64,000 nucleotides of DNA from Luscinia megarhynchos (Eukaryota > Chordata > Aves > Passeriformes > Turdidae), in contig CM067564.1 of NCBI GenBank assembly GCA_034336665.1, positions 46,423,451-46,487,450 on the forward strand. Direction: 5' to 3'. Every line of letters begins with the position of its first letter. The stretch's first letter is position 1. Below, piece after piece: positions 12,560 through 23,605 of the stretch. The position numbers and the translations under genes were made by a program. Below the pieces are notes generated by a model. The model made no database searches, was not told the origin of the DNA, and saw only the letters and a program-made list of their open reading frames with translations.

Positions 12560-13450
12560 CCCTGTTATTTAGATCTGTCATCCCGACCCCGCAGGGAGGG
12601 CTGGGGGTGAGCTGGTGCCTGCTGCAGGCACGAAGGAGAAGAGGAAAAGCTGCAGCATCCCGGGATCTGGCACCTGAGGTTGCAAAGTGGAGCTGTTTTG
12701 GGGCTTCTGGAGGGGAAACTGCTCTGGCAGCAGCCTGAGCCCTGCTTCAGATGGGAGGGGTTTCACAAATCTGCTTCCTCCCTCTCTGCCTGTCTACCAG
12801 GGGTTGTTTTTTTCTGATTTTTCTCTCTCTATGTGGCTTGAAGCCTGCTAAAACTGGCTGTCCAAATCAAAGAAGTCTGGTCTGATGCTGAGGGATGATC
12901 AGCACAGCACCGACCACTGTATAATTTCATGTATTGCTTTATCTGAATCCTCCCCTGTGAATTGGTTCCCTGTGAGCTTTAGGAGAGCACAGCATCAAGG
13001 CTCCTGCTTTGCCCAGCTGCTGATGAGTTCGTGTGGGTTTGCTCTTTCCTGAGCTCTCCACCCCGAACGTGAAGGTTGTGTAATAAACCCTTCCCCAGCC
13101 TTGAGTCAGAGGCTGCCAGCTCAGAGATTCACCACCTGCTTTCCCTGGAACTGCCAGCTGAAACCCCAGCTGAGCAGAGCCTGTGTGGGCCAGGGGGATG
13201 CTGTCCCCAGCCCACTGCTGCCCACGCTCCAGGGACAGCTGTGGGTTTGCATTTATCACAGGTGTGCAGCTCACACCCGACATTAAACAGCCCCAGGGGG
13301 AGAAGGAGGGGAAGAGGTGTCCTTCCTCTGTGGGAAGCCTTCTCCTCTGTTTGCCATTTTGAAGGTTTTACAGTCATTAGAGCATCATCTTCACAATTGC
13401 CTCACCCAAACTTTGCTGGAGCTTAAACACTTCTTCCCTGTGACAACGAT
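12560..13450. other. locally GC-rich block with overlapping frames on both strands
   Basis: This is the most GC-rich kilobase of the window, although CpGs are few, so it is not a classical CpG island. Low stop-codon density gives several overlapping frames of 60-116 codons on both strands (for example 13076-13426 plus and 12939-13283 minus). None shows a recognisable domain. No CR1 or other repeat explains the composition. A lost or untranslated exon, or a GC-biased recombination spot, are possible. Confidence 0.4.
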
Positions 13451-14537
13451 TTCAGCCCTGGCAGGATCTAAAAAAGGCTTTTAATCCTGGTTATTTTCTG
13501 TTCCGCTTAATTGCCTTACCCAACACTTCATGTAAAGACAATCCATCCTTTCCCCACTAACTTCTGTAATAATCATTATCCTCCTCTGCAGAAAAAAAAA
13601 ATTAAAAAAAGAAGAAAAAAGTGATAGGGGTTAGGAGTAAACTTGACATTGAAAACAGACACTCAAATTATAGATGTCTTTGAACAATCCACAATATTTT
13701 TCATGCACTTCACAGTATTTCTTTCTGGAGCTAATGGAGCTTTAATAGGGGATGTTTCCCCCCTCCCTTCTCCATGCAACTTCCCCTCCCTTTTCCTCTT
13801 CCACTGTGAAGTTTCCATGAGTAATCCCAAAAACAATATTTAGATGACTGAAACATTACAGCATAATGTTACTGTATAATACAGCATGTCCAGAACGTTC
13901 CTCTGGGATGGGAATCTTTTCTTTTCAGTATATTAAAGGAGAAGTAAATATTGTAGTGGGGATAAAAATGGATGCTTTGAAAAGCTATTTTTTATTTTTG
14001 CCATTTTCTTTCACTTCTGTCAACTTTATTGAAGCAGCATCAGCTACCCTAAAAGTTTTCTGTGGACAAACCCCATTTTTTCATGATAGTTGTGAGCCCA
14101 CCTGGTTGTATCTGTCATACAGATGTCCTCCCTGTTCTTCCTCCTGTTTCATTTGCCAGAAAACTACCAGGTCAGGTACCATTTATGCAGTGCATTTAAA
14201 ACACTGCTGTGTTTGCCCTAACTTGCAAGACAACCAAAACTATGTCTGTAGTTTGCCTTTATCTGGTGTTTGTGTCATCTGTCAAACAGTGAAATCAAAC
14301 TCTGCCCTTGGTGACCCAAACCTTCACCCACATAGTTTACTATTTTTCACTTCAAATTTGGGCCTTTTAAAGAGTCCTGATACAAAAACAAAATATTAAC
14401 TTTATGAAATAAAATATTTCCAGAGTTGAGTGGAATTGTTCATCCAGAGACAAGGATGTTATGGCAGCAAAGCAGTTTTTTTGAGCAAGATTGAGATAAT
14501 CTGGGGACAGCTCCTTGCTCTTCCCCAGACTCTCTGT
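13451..14537. other. single-copy DNA with A-rich tract; 177-codon frame judged spurious
   Basis: An A-rich low-complexity tract lies at 13592-13620. The plus-strand frame 13866-14399 is the longest outside simple repeats. Its product is Cys-, Phe- and Ser-rich with no conserved spacing of cysteines that I recognise as a zinc finger or secreted fold, and it sits in AT-rich DNA. I regard it as chance. Confidence 0.4.
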
Positions 14538-14655
14538 TTGAGTGTGGGCAAGCCCCACCACTTCACTGGGCAGCTGCTTTATCATCTCCAAAACAGGCTT
14601 GACAGAAGATAATAATTCTTCTCTTACAGGCAGATGATGTGAATAAATCCACAAA
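14538..14655 (+). repeat. MIR: MIR-like SINE relic
   Basis: GAGTGTGGGCAAGCCCCACC is followed by a diverged 'ctcatctgtaaaa' region (TTTATCATCTCCAAAACAGG) and then GATAATAATTCTTCTCTTAC and AGGCAGATGATGTGAATAAA. This parallels the MIR consensus order: 'gaccttgggcaagtcactt', 'tcctcatctgtaaaatgggg', 'ataataatacctacctcacagg'. The match is diverged but collinear over about 115 bases. Confidence 0.55.
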
Positions 14656-15602
14656 GAAATGTTCAGGGCACGTCTGCAGCAAAGGATCTGTGGTTTCAGT
14701 GGAGATTCCCAAGCTGTCTCTAAAGTGCCTCATGTAGGACCGGGAGCAGCCTCTCACCAGCTCAGACCACACTGAGACCCACTGCAAAATGAGCCCAGCA
14801 ACAGCCAAATTACAGAGCAGACACAACAGTGAATCAGGTAATAACGAGAGGGTTAAAGACAGGCACACTGCTTGTCTTTTAGGCACCAAATCTATGGCAT
14901 TAATGTGGTAGGAGCAATAGAAAACCTGTTATTAAATGGTTTTGTTTTCAGATCAACCTGCTCCTCACATCCATTAGAAACTTGTGGCTTGGTAAATTGG
15001 TCTGGACAAGGGTGGGTGATTTTTTGCTGGGCTTGGGTTTAAACACAGCTACTTGCAATTCTCATTTCCCACTGCATCAACGTCTTCAAGAAGATTTTTA
15101 TTTTTTTTTTTCACACGTGTAAAAACAAAAACAGCTCAGTGGAAACTCACAGGTCCTGCAGCCACTTTGCTGACCTAGTCAGCTGGCCACCTTTTCTCAT
15201 GCAAAATGTTTCACGTGAACCTGTTTTATGCCTTGTAACATTTTCATGTGACTCATGACAAGTGATTCATATTTCTTTGGTATTCGCCAAAGATCATACT
15301 TAGAAATCTGATTCTTAGAAATTTTTTGTTCCCGTGTGTAGGAGGGATTGTGGGTGCTGTAGTCAGGTTCATTATGATAAGGCAATCTCAGACAGTGTCA
15401 CATAATCCAGTTTACAGTAATAAATAATAATAATCACAAATTCATTAAAATCTTGAGCTTGCAGTGTGAAAAAAATTTACATCAGAGCTAGGAAAAACCT
15501 GTCTGAGAATGGCTTTGCACTTTAAACTGTTGCTGTTGCATTTAAAATATGTGTATAAAATAAATATTCAACCTAAATATTTGAGTTGTAGACTGGGATG
15601 TG
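14656..15602. other. single-copy AT-rich DNA, nothing recognised
   Basis: A T run lies at 15098-15111. No repeat family, RNA gene or convincing frame. Confidence 0.45.
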
Positions 15603-15695
15603 AGGTCCAGACTTGAGTCTTTGCCTTGCTAGTTGACTTGCAGTGTGACTTTAGGAAAATTGCTGAATATCTGTGATTCTTTTTTCTTCTATTGA
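15603..15695 (+). repeat. MIR: possible MIR-like SINE relic
   Basis: GCCTTGCTAGTTGACTTGCA, then GTGTGACTTTAGGAAAATTG, then CTGAATATCTGTGATTCTTT. This follows the MIR order 'gccacttactagctgtgtgaccttgggcaagttacttaacctctctg' with many substitutions. A profile search would be needed to confirm it. Confidence 0.4.
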
Positions 15696-17971
15696 AGTGC
15701 TACTTGTTAACATTTTTGCTTGTTTTGATCCTAAATTGTCCAAGGCAAAGAAGGAAGATAAACTCTTGAGTCTACAATAGTGATTAGCAGAGTCAGTGAA
15801 GTGATGAGAAAGGCTGGAAGATGCTCATGATTTTGGCTGGGATTATTCAATACTTCTTTTATGCACCCAAGATTCAAATAATAATTAAAAAAAAAAAAAG
15901 AAAATAATTTTTAAGTCTTTTTCAGTAAGGGAATTTTTGTAGCAATTGCAAATACTTTGAAATTGAAACATGGTGTGATCTAATTTTAGGACCTCGGATG
16001 CTCTGCCCAGTCAAAAGTTGTACAAAAATTTACTAATTGAACTGTCATTGAGTTCTTTCACACTTTAAGTGTGAAAACCACCAAAAGTGATGAGAAAAGG
16101 GATAATGGGGAACTGGGGAGGAAAGGGAGGAAATGCATGCACACTAAAACAAGAAAAATAGATCAAAAGAAAAGAAAGAAAAGAGAATGGTCTTTTAAGT
16201 GTTTGTGGAAATTCAGATATCAGATGAAAGTTGGCTGGTGTTTCCTATTTGGCCTCAATTGGGTGGCTCCTGTAACTTCCAGTTCTATTGATAAAGTCAT
16301 GCTGTGTCAAACCTTGGAAAGATGCTAGTACATAGAGGAGGGCTGAGGGGATATGTAACTGGAAGAAGGGAGTTTTAGGCTTTGATCTCTGCTCCCAGAT
16401 TTTCACATTTTGCTTTAAAATAGTTTAGGGTCTTTTCCAGAATGATTGTATAAATTGAGTTGGTGAGGCATGCATTTATTAAAGTACCCCCTTCACTGTG
16501 GCCAGCAGCCCTCTCCAAACACTCACACCAAAAGCTGACATTAAAAATTTCATTAAATCCTTACAAGATTCCCTTCAACTTTTCCCAAGCCTTACCTTTT
16601 GTTTCTCAGTGGAAACTGGGACCAGCCAAAGAGTGATCTGGTGAGAATATGCTGTAAGTCTTCATTGTGAGGGATGTTTTTGGTTTTTGTAACTGAGCTG
16701 ATCATCAAGCTGGGCATTCAAATCAATGCTTTTAGCTTATATGAAGCTCTTGGGCTTTCAAAGGCATCTAGAACCTGCTGCTGCCCTGCTTATGCTTTTA
16801 GAGACACATTACTTGTTTTGTCTGTTTTAAAAATACAATAGTAAATACACAACCATTTTGGATTTTATGGGACCCAATTAACAGAATGAAAGAGGATCTT
16901 GGCTTTATTGATCTTTGGAGCAAACATTAGGGGGGAAAAAACTCCACATACCACACAAGACTGTCTATCTATGATTTTAACTTTCCTCTTTTCATATAAA
17001 TTTTTGATATTTTAATTAGAAAATATTTAGCATGATGGTATTGACCTTTATGGTTACATGTAATTTTTAAGAAATTGTTCACATTCAGGTTAACTCAGAA
17101 GCATTTACTTAGGTTCAGTAGAAAGTACATCCTCACAAATAGTGACAGATGCATCAATGGTTAAGATAATGTCCATGGCTCTCTTAGGTAAATACTATCG
17201 GTCTGAAATCTTCTTTTAAGGAGGAGATAACCAAACCCACTCAAGAAATAACAGCAAACAAAGCAAGACAAAGTAAACTCACTGTTAAAAGAAATTAGTA
17301 CCTACAAAACAGGGTAACAGCTTAACAAGTTACCGGTGTAGCACAAATCTCCTCTAAGTACCAGGAAATAAGCCATTGAAACTTCATCACTAAAGTGAAG
17401 TCCCTACTTGTAAAACTTCAGATAGCTACAAACTCCTTTGATTTGATGCAAATCAGAGGTGATTTTTTTAAGGTGCTATTTGCTTCTAATACACCTAAGC
17501 AATAGGTGAGCTGAGAAAGACCAGGGATGGGCAAACACAAGGCAGCATAACCTCCCTGTGCTTATATATTCATTGAGGATGGGCAAATTTAAAAACAACA
17601 ATAAGGACTTTTAAGTGTTTATATTTCTGTTGATTTTCTCCTTTCATCTTCTGGCAAAGGGCGATGTTTAGTGTGAGACCTTGTTAACCACTCTGAAGCC
17701 TTTCTACTTTGTAATCCTTACTTCAGAGCCAGTTTGTATTTCCAAGTTTAAATAAGGTGTTATACCCACACATGGAGAGGTAATAATAAAATTTCTGTTA
17801 TGACTCAGTATAAAGATGGATTCCTTTTCAAATTTCATCTTCCCTGGCACATGCAACCCACTGCTCACTGTCTGGTCTGCTTTCTCCTCAATACACGATC
17901 AAGGGACAATACAAAAACTGTTTCAACTCCCAGTAAGAGGCTTAAGTCTGTAGCTCAGAATATAGGCTCCC
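15696..17971. other. single-copy AT-rich DNA, nothing recognised
   Basis: An A run lies at 15887-15899, and purine-rich sequence at 16070-16190 yields a Lys-rich frame. No gene or repeat signature. Confidence 0.45.
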
Positions 17972-18095
17972 AGAGATTTTAAGCTCTGAATGGACTATTG
18001 GATCAGCTAGTCTGACCTTCTATACAAAGCAAGCCCTTACATGCCATTCAGCTACCTCTGCAAGAAGTGTTGCAGCTTGTTTGACTAAATCAGGA
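17972..18095 (-). mobile_element. CR1: ancient CR1-type LINE relic
   Basis: Plus strand reads ATGGACTATTGGATCAGCTA, then GTCTGACCTTCTATACAAAG, then TACATGCCATTCAGCTACCT and TTGTTTGACTAAA. This is the decayed form of the 'accattagatcatctagtctgacctcctgtataacacagg...' segment of old CR1 elements common in turtles and crocodiles. It is far more diverged than the neighbouring CR1 at 18301, so it predates the avian-specific copies. Confidence 0.6.
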
Positions 18096-18300
18096 CTTCC
18101 TCCTTATAAAGCACATCTCTCAGAATGTGCATTCAGAAAACATGCTCCACTTTTTTTGACAGCACATGTCAATGCTCAGTCAGCCTTGCCTAAAAGTACA
18201 ATTGGTAATGTGAATTTGCTCCGACATTCTAGACTTATCTGGGGATGTTTAAGAGAATTGTCACTACACACCACCCTAGGCAATGATTTGCCTTGGTATG

Positions 18301-18547
18301 CCATAGAATCACAGAATGTGCTGAGATGGAAGGGACCCACAAGGATCATTGAGTCCAACTCCTGGCCCTGGGCAGGACAGCCCAAGAGTCACACCCTGTG
18401 TCCATGAGGGTTGTCCAAACTCTTGTTGAACTCTCTCAGGCTCAGTGCTGTGACCACTTCCCTGGACAGCCTTTTCCAGTGCCCAACTGCCCTCTGGGTG
18501 AAAAACCTTTCCTAATATACAACCTAAACAAATTTTGACACAGCTCT
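18301..18547 (-). mobile_element. CR1: CR1 LINE, 3' part (J-like)
   Basis: Plus strand begins CCATAGAATCACAGAATGTG, then GATCATTGAGTCCAACTCCT, GGCCCTGGGCAGGACAGCCC, CTCAGGCTCAGTGCTGTGAC, CACTTCCCTGGACAGCC and GCCCTCTGGGTGAAAAACC. The 'gtccaactcctggccctg' and 'gctgtgaccacttccctgg' wording is that of the CR1-J group common in neoavian birds. About 245 bases, 5'-truncated, with no ORF2. Confidence 0.97.
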
Positions 18548-20316
18548 CTAAGTTTCTTCCATACTGACTTAATATATTCTCTTCTCTCCTTCAGTTATAT
18601 AGAGTCCTTTAAACTGTAGGGATTCAGGATGTGCACTCTTGAGCTGCATCTTACTATCCATGGCATTTTGGGCCTTGATGAGTAGCTATTAACTTGAAAT
18701 AATTTAATAGATTTGTGCTGAAGTTGAGCTGTAAGCAACTTAAAGCCAGCAGGGAGCTGTAGAAGTATTGTATCATACAATAAATGGCTAAAATCACAGG
18801 GAAAGGGTTATTTTATATTTTTCCTCTTTATATATGAACCTAAACATATTTAGGTACCAATCCCAGCCTGGCTGTAAATAGGCATCAAACTGTTCCACTG
18901 TATAAATATGGAAAACATAAAAATTCTGCATTTCTGTAGGTCCCAGTCTCAGTCATTTTGCTGGTCAATATTTACAAGGTCTTGGGCCATAATGAGCTTA
19001 TAAGTATGAACATATATAAAATACTCAGGTAGATCCCTCCATGGTATAAAATTTCCATTCTTGGTGTCTATGTAAATACAAGATTTGTGCCTGCTAAACC
19101 AAGAAGATTGCAAAACCAAAATATAAGTAGATAAGAGTATTCACCAGCATTCAAGGTGGTGGGTTTATTTTCCATGAAAAGCAGGTGATAATGATAAAGG
19201 AAATAAGCACGACTGTGATGGAGAGGGGGAAGAGCTGTGCTGTGCATTAACACAGGCTGGGTAGCATTTATTTAAGCTCTGTTCTGACTTCTCTGAGTTT
19301 CAAAATCAGTCTTATCAGGGAGAGAGCAACAGATTTTCAGGAAGGAATTCATGTTCAGTATGTCATGGACTTGCTCAGTTTCCCTACAAACCCCTGCTTG
19401 GTGTAAGTGGGGCTGACATTCTCCTGCAGGGTGGCCTGCAAATTGGAGCCAGCTCCAAGAAAGTTCCCTGGGGAGCCCAGCTCTGAAATTATGTCACCAC
19501 TTAGTGGAATAATGAACACTGATGGGTTGAAATGAATCCTGGTCCCAACAGATTGAACTTTTTAGCCTGTCCTGTATCAGCCATCTCTTCATTTCATATA
19601 GAGTTTCAGTAAAGTAGAGGGCAAGGCCAAGTTCAGAATGGCACCCTGAGCAGGGATTGGAATTAATATCAGTTTTGCTTCTTTGTCTGAGGACATTTTT
19701 TGCTGCTGTTAATCCAGCTGGACTTCAATGCTTTTTGCCAGTCTTGAAACCATTTTAAAAAAATTAATCAGAATAAAGCTGTATTTGCTGGTAGCTTATA
19801 GCATACATGCAATTCCAGTTATTAATTTCTACCTCGTTGTGAAACTTCTGTGTATTATATCATCTATCTCTAATAATGGAGCTAATGATATTTATCTTGC
19901 ATATTTGCCCAATGTTAATTTCTGATAGCAATCTGATAAGGGGAATTGCTGCATGGCAGAGGACTGTGGTTAAGGTGGGACCAATTTACTCTCTGACTCA
20001 CGGTTTTGACAAACTCATCTCCACCCTCCCTTTTTTCATGTCAGTGAAGCAAACACTGTCCACTAAAAATCACTGGTGTGTGTCTGTGTGGCAGTATTGC
20101 CCTCTAGTGCTGACCCTCTGAGGAGAAGGGATAACATTTCTCTAAGTGAGGACTGCAGATGTGGGTCCTCATGTCCCCTCCTGAGAGGCAGCATGACTTT
20201 GGCTCAAGAGACTCCATATGTTCTGGGGATGAGAAGCTCTTGGGGGAGAAATCCCATAAACCAGTGAAGAAACACCTGAGATTTGCTTAAAAGAACTTGA
20301 GTGTCTTATTGCTCAA
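18548..20316. other. single-copy AT-rich DNA, nothing recognised
   Basis: No gene, RNA or repeat family recognised. Short frames at 19728-20267 overlap one another in different phases and show no motif. Confidence 0.45.
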
Positions 20317-20361
20317 GGGGGGAGGTTGTTTTGGTTGGTTGGTTGGTTGGTTGGTTGGTTG
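20317..20361 (+). repeat. G-rich tract with (TTGG)7, potential G-quadruplex
   Basis: A run of six G and an AGG precede seven TTGG units at 20331-20357. Repeated GGTTGG on one strand is the core of known two-tetrad quadruplex folds such as the thrombin-binding aptamer. The Val-Gly-Trp-Leu repeats read through it in a plus-strand frame are artefacts. Confidence 0.9.
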
Positions 20362-23089
20362 ATTCTAGTTTTTCTATTTTTTTCCCTTCTGAGCTTAAAT
20401 TAAAACAAATAAAGGCTTTTCAAATGTTTCTGGTTGGATTTTTTTTAACTGTAAACATTGTGTATTTGGTATCTGAAAACACCACAGACTACAAAGGAGG
20501 ACAATAGAGAAAATGTTTTCTTCAGCAAGGATGGGATTATTTATCAAAGTGGGGATCATGCTTCCAGGATCATTCACCAGGATCCACAGGGTAAGAAGAC
20601 TGCATTTGACAGGGAAGACCAAGGGACAAATCAGTTTTTCTGCCTGATTAAGTACAGGAGTTTTCACCTCCTCCATCCCAATCACAATGCTCCAAATACA
20701 GGACTACTGGTTATATTAAGAGTAAAGCTGACAGCATCAGGAGTACCTCTCAGTTTTAACACAACTTTAATCTTTATTTTCTCTCTCATTCTGTTTTTCT
20801 TCTGTTCTTCGCCAGGTCTTGCATTGTTATACCCCCTAATTTTAAATTATATTCAGGACAACCATGACCTATGCTAAGATAAAGCACAGTCTCAGACTCA
20901 GTGTGTTTAAAACAGTGATTGTGATCTCTGAAGAGTCATCATATTATTGTTTTAAATCTGCCACTGATCAACACAAGCACTACAACAAAGAGAGGTGTTT
21001 CTAGAGTGCTGCACAAAACCTGTTGTGGGACTCAGCTGTGGAAGAGATGCCACAGAGCTCTGGTCAGCCATTGTCCCCCATCCTCCTTAAAGGATTGATC
21101 AGTTTTTCCCAAATATAACTAATAATTCCATGTACCATATATTTGAGAATTTAGTGGCAGCTATCTCAAAAATTGAATTTGTTCCTGAAAACTAAGTCTC
21201 AAACTGATTTAGCGTAAGTCAATAATCTCTAACATTGTTCTCCTTTTCTGTCCCATCTGATCAAAACAAAACAAAAAAAAAGAGGAAAAATAATATATTG
21301 AAAATTAAATAATAATGATGATAATAATAATATCCTCACCAAAACAAAATCATCCTGTAAGAAAAATAAAGAAAAATTTAAAATTTCCAAAGAAAACAAA
21401 ATCTTTGCCGAAAAACTGTTTTCTCCCCCAACTTTTTGATACACAAAGAGCAGTAACTGACAATCTTAAAAAACCCATCAGTATTATTTTTTAAATGGCA
21501 GCCATTCACTTGCTATGACTGTCCCTTTCCTTTGAAGACTCTCTGCTGTAGATTCAGACTGTACAGCCCTTGCAGGCTGCATCACAGCTCAACAGAAGCC
21601 TCCTCAGAGGCTTGGCAGTGTGACATGAGACAGGGAAAACATAGGAAAAAAGCCATTTTCTAATGTTATCTGAAAGGCTATCAGGGGAAAAGTTCTTAGA
21701 GTGTAGAAGTTACCAGAGAACATGTCTGCACAGGACATTCTAACTCACTGAGCAAGTTAATAAAGTGTGGAATAGTATTTTAGCAGTTTGCTTATTATTA
21801 GCAAGGGACCATACCCCACATGAAACATGACTCAGCCAGCTGCAAATAAACCCCTCTTCGTCCTCTGAGGTTTCTCTCTTTGATGCTTGACTTATCCAAG
21901 ATGCTTCCCACTGCCTGCCTCCAATTTTGCTTTTGTGGTAAAATGTTTAGACATGATTTAAAAACACATTATGGGCTATGGAGCGAGATAAGATGTAAAT
22001 CAAGCTCATCCAGTCATTCAATCCAAAAATAATATTCTTGCATGGCAGATATTAGAACCTCTGCAGGATCCCAAGTGAGAAGTCTTGAAACAAAATCAAA
22101 GTTATTGTTGTTGTTATTATTACCCTGTGCTGAAGAGCAGAGGATCCTTCCCTATCTGCGACAGGCATCTTGTGTCAGGTTTCCCACACTTTGAAAACCA
22201 AAGCAAACCTTTTGATTAGAAAGAATAATACACTGTGGCATATGTGGTGTGGTCTGCTGCTGCCTTGCTTCACTGAATCCATGTTAACATCAGTGATGGC
22301 AGGCTGACTTGGGTTAGGTGAAATGTGGAGAAAACTAAAACTGCAACGAAATTCCTTTTGAAACTCCCTTAGCTTAAATGCCAAAAAAACCCCCAAAACC
22401 AAACCAAAAGTCATGTCCTATAATTATTGAGCTCTTCATATAGGATGTAAGTTTGGAATTTATGATAATAGCTAGTAGTAAAACATGACAAAAGGAAGGT
22501 TAAATCCCCACCAGTGAATAGTAACAAAGTCTTCACCAGAAATAAAAACATATGGTTTAAATGATCCACAACAAGAGATAAATAATATTTTTATTTAAAA
22601 TAGACTATATCAACTATAATACAAATTACCATTGCCTGGTATAGACTGGCAAGTCTTTTCTTCTAACTAATGTCACTTACAATTTCTCCTTTGAAAAGCT
22701 GATCCATTGGCAGACTTTCTTGTGAAAGTAAATAAATAAATTACTGCATGTCCATTCTGCTTAGTAGAATGGACAGATAAGAAATTCATTATATGAGGAA
22801 AGGATTATAATAATATCTTTCAAAAAAGCCCATGAGAGCCAGACTTGTGATTGGTGGTCATTTTCCAGCACAAGGTGGCTGGTAACCTTTCTCTGGAAGT
22901 TCATTATCTCAAAGAAACAAAATGTTCACATGATCTTCATTCCACAGTTTGGGTATCCTTTTGATATGCTGGCTCTTAAATACTTTGAGGGGGGTGAAAT
23001 TCTGGTTCTCATTTGTTACTCTATCTTGTACATCATGGAAGAATGACCACGTCTGTGGCTGAAGAGATGTCATCTGGTACCTTATGGTA
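20362..23089. other. AT-rich DNA with minor simple repeats
   Basis: Minor simple repeats: A-rich with CAAAA units at 21264-21288, AAT/GAT units at 21308-21332, GTT/ATT units at 22101-22122, and a CAAAA/C-rich run at 22382-22411. A 139-codon frame at 20458-20877 has a hydrophobic, Phe-rich C-terminal run but no recognisable family. No gene is called. Confidence 0.45.
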
Positions 23090-23605
23090 TAGAACCATGG
23101 AATAAAGGAGGATGGAAAAGGCCACCAAGGTCACCAAGTCCAGTCTTTGAACACCACCTTGTCAGTTAAACCACACCAGCAAGTGCCATGTCCAGCTGTT
23201 TCTCAAACACCTCCAGCAATGGTGGCTCCACCACCTCCCTGGGCAGCCTGCTCCATGTTTCACCACCCTTTCAGTGAAGAAATTCTTCCTGATGTCCAAC
23301 CTGAACCTGTCCTGTTGCACCTTCAGCACATTCCTTCTCATCACGTAACTTGTTACTTGTAGGAGGAGACTGATGCCCATCCTGCTGCAATTTCCTTTCA
23401 GGGAGTTGTAGAAATCAATAAAGTCTTCCCTGAGCCTCCTTTACTCCATATTTGAGAATATGAGTCCCCAGATCCCTCAGCTGCTCCTCATCAGGCTTGT
23501 GCTGCATCCCCAGCTCCTTTGCCCTTCTCTGGACATGCTCCAGCTCCTCAATGTCTGCCTTGAAGTGAGGGGCCAGAACTGGACGTTCACAGTGTGTGGA
23601 GCATT
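23090..23605 (-). mobile_element. CR1: CR1 LINE, 3' part of about 515 bases
   Basis: This is one of the longest CR1 pieces here. Plus strand shows CCACCTCCCTGGGCAGCCTG, CCCTTTCAGTGAAGAAATTC, TCCTGATGTCCAACCTGAAC, CCCAGATCCCTCAGCTGCTC and CTGGACATGCTCCAGCTCCT, ending around GGGGCCAGAACTGGACG. The order is that of the CR1 3' region read backwards. The minus-strand frame 23415-23666 lies in CR1, so its protein is transposon-derived debris, not a host gene. Confidence 0.97.

Noticed and set aside
12560..13450. CpG island / promoter
   Set aside because: GC is raised but CpGs are scarce, and no initiator or transcription-factor cluster is evident.
13866..14399. 177-codon plus-strand frame with many cysteines
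   Set aside because: Cysteine spacing fits no zinc finger or secreted fold I know. The DNA is AT-rich with no promoter or splice signals. Chance is the simplest explanation.
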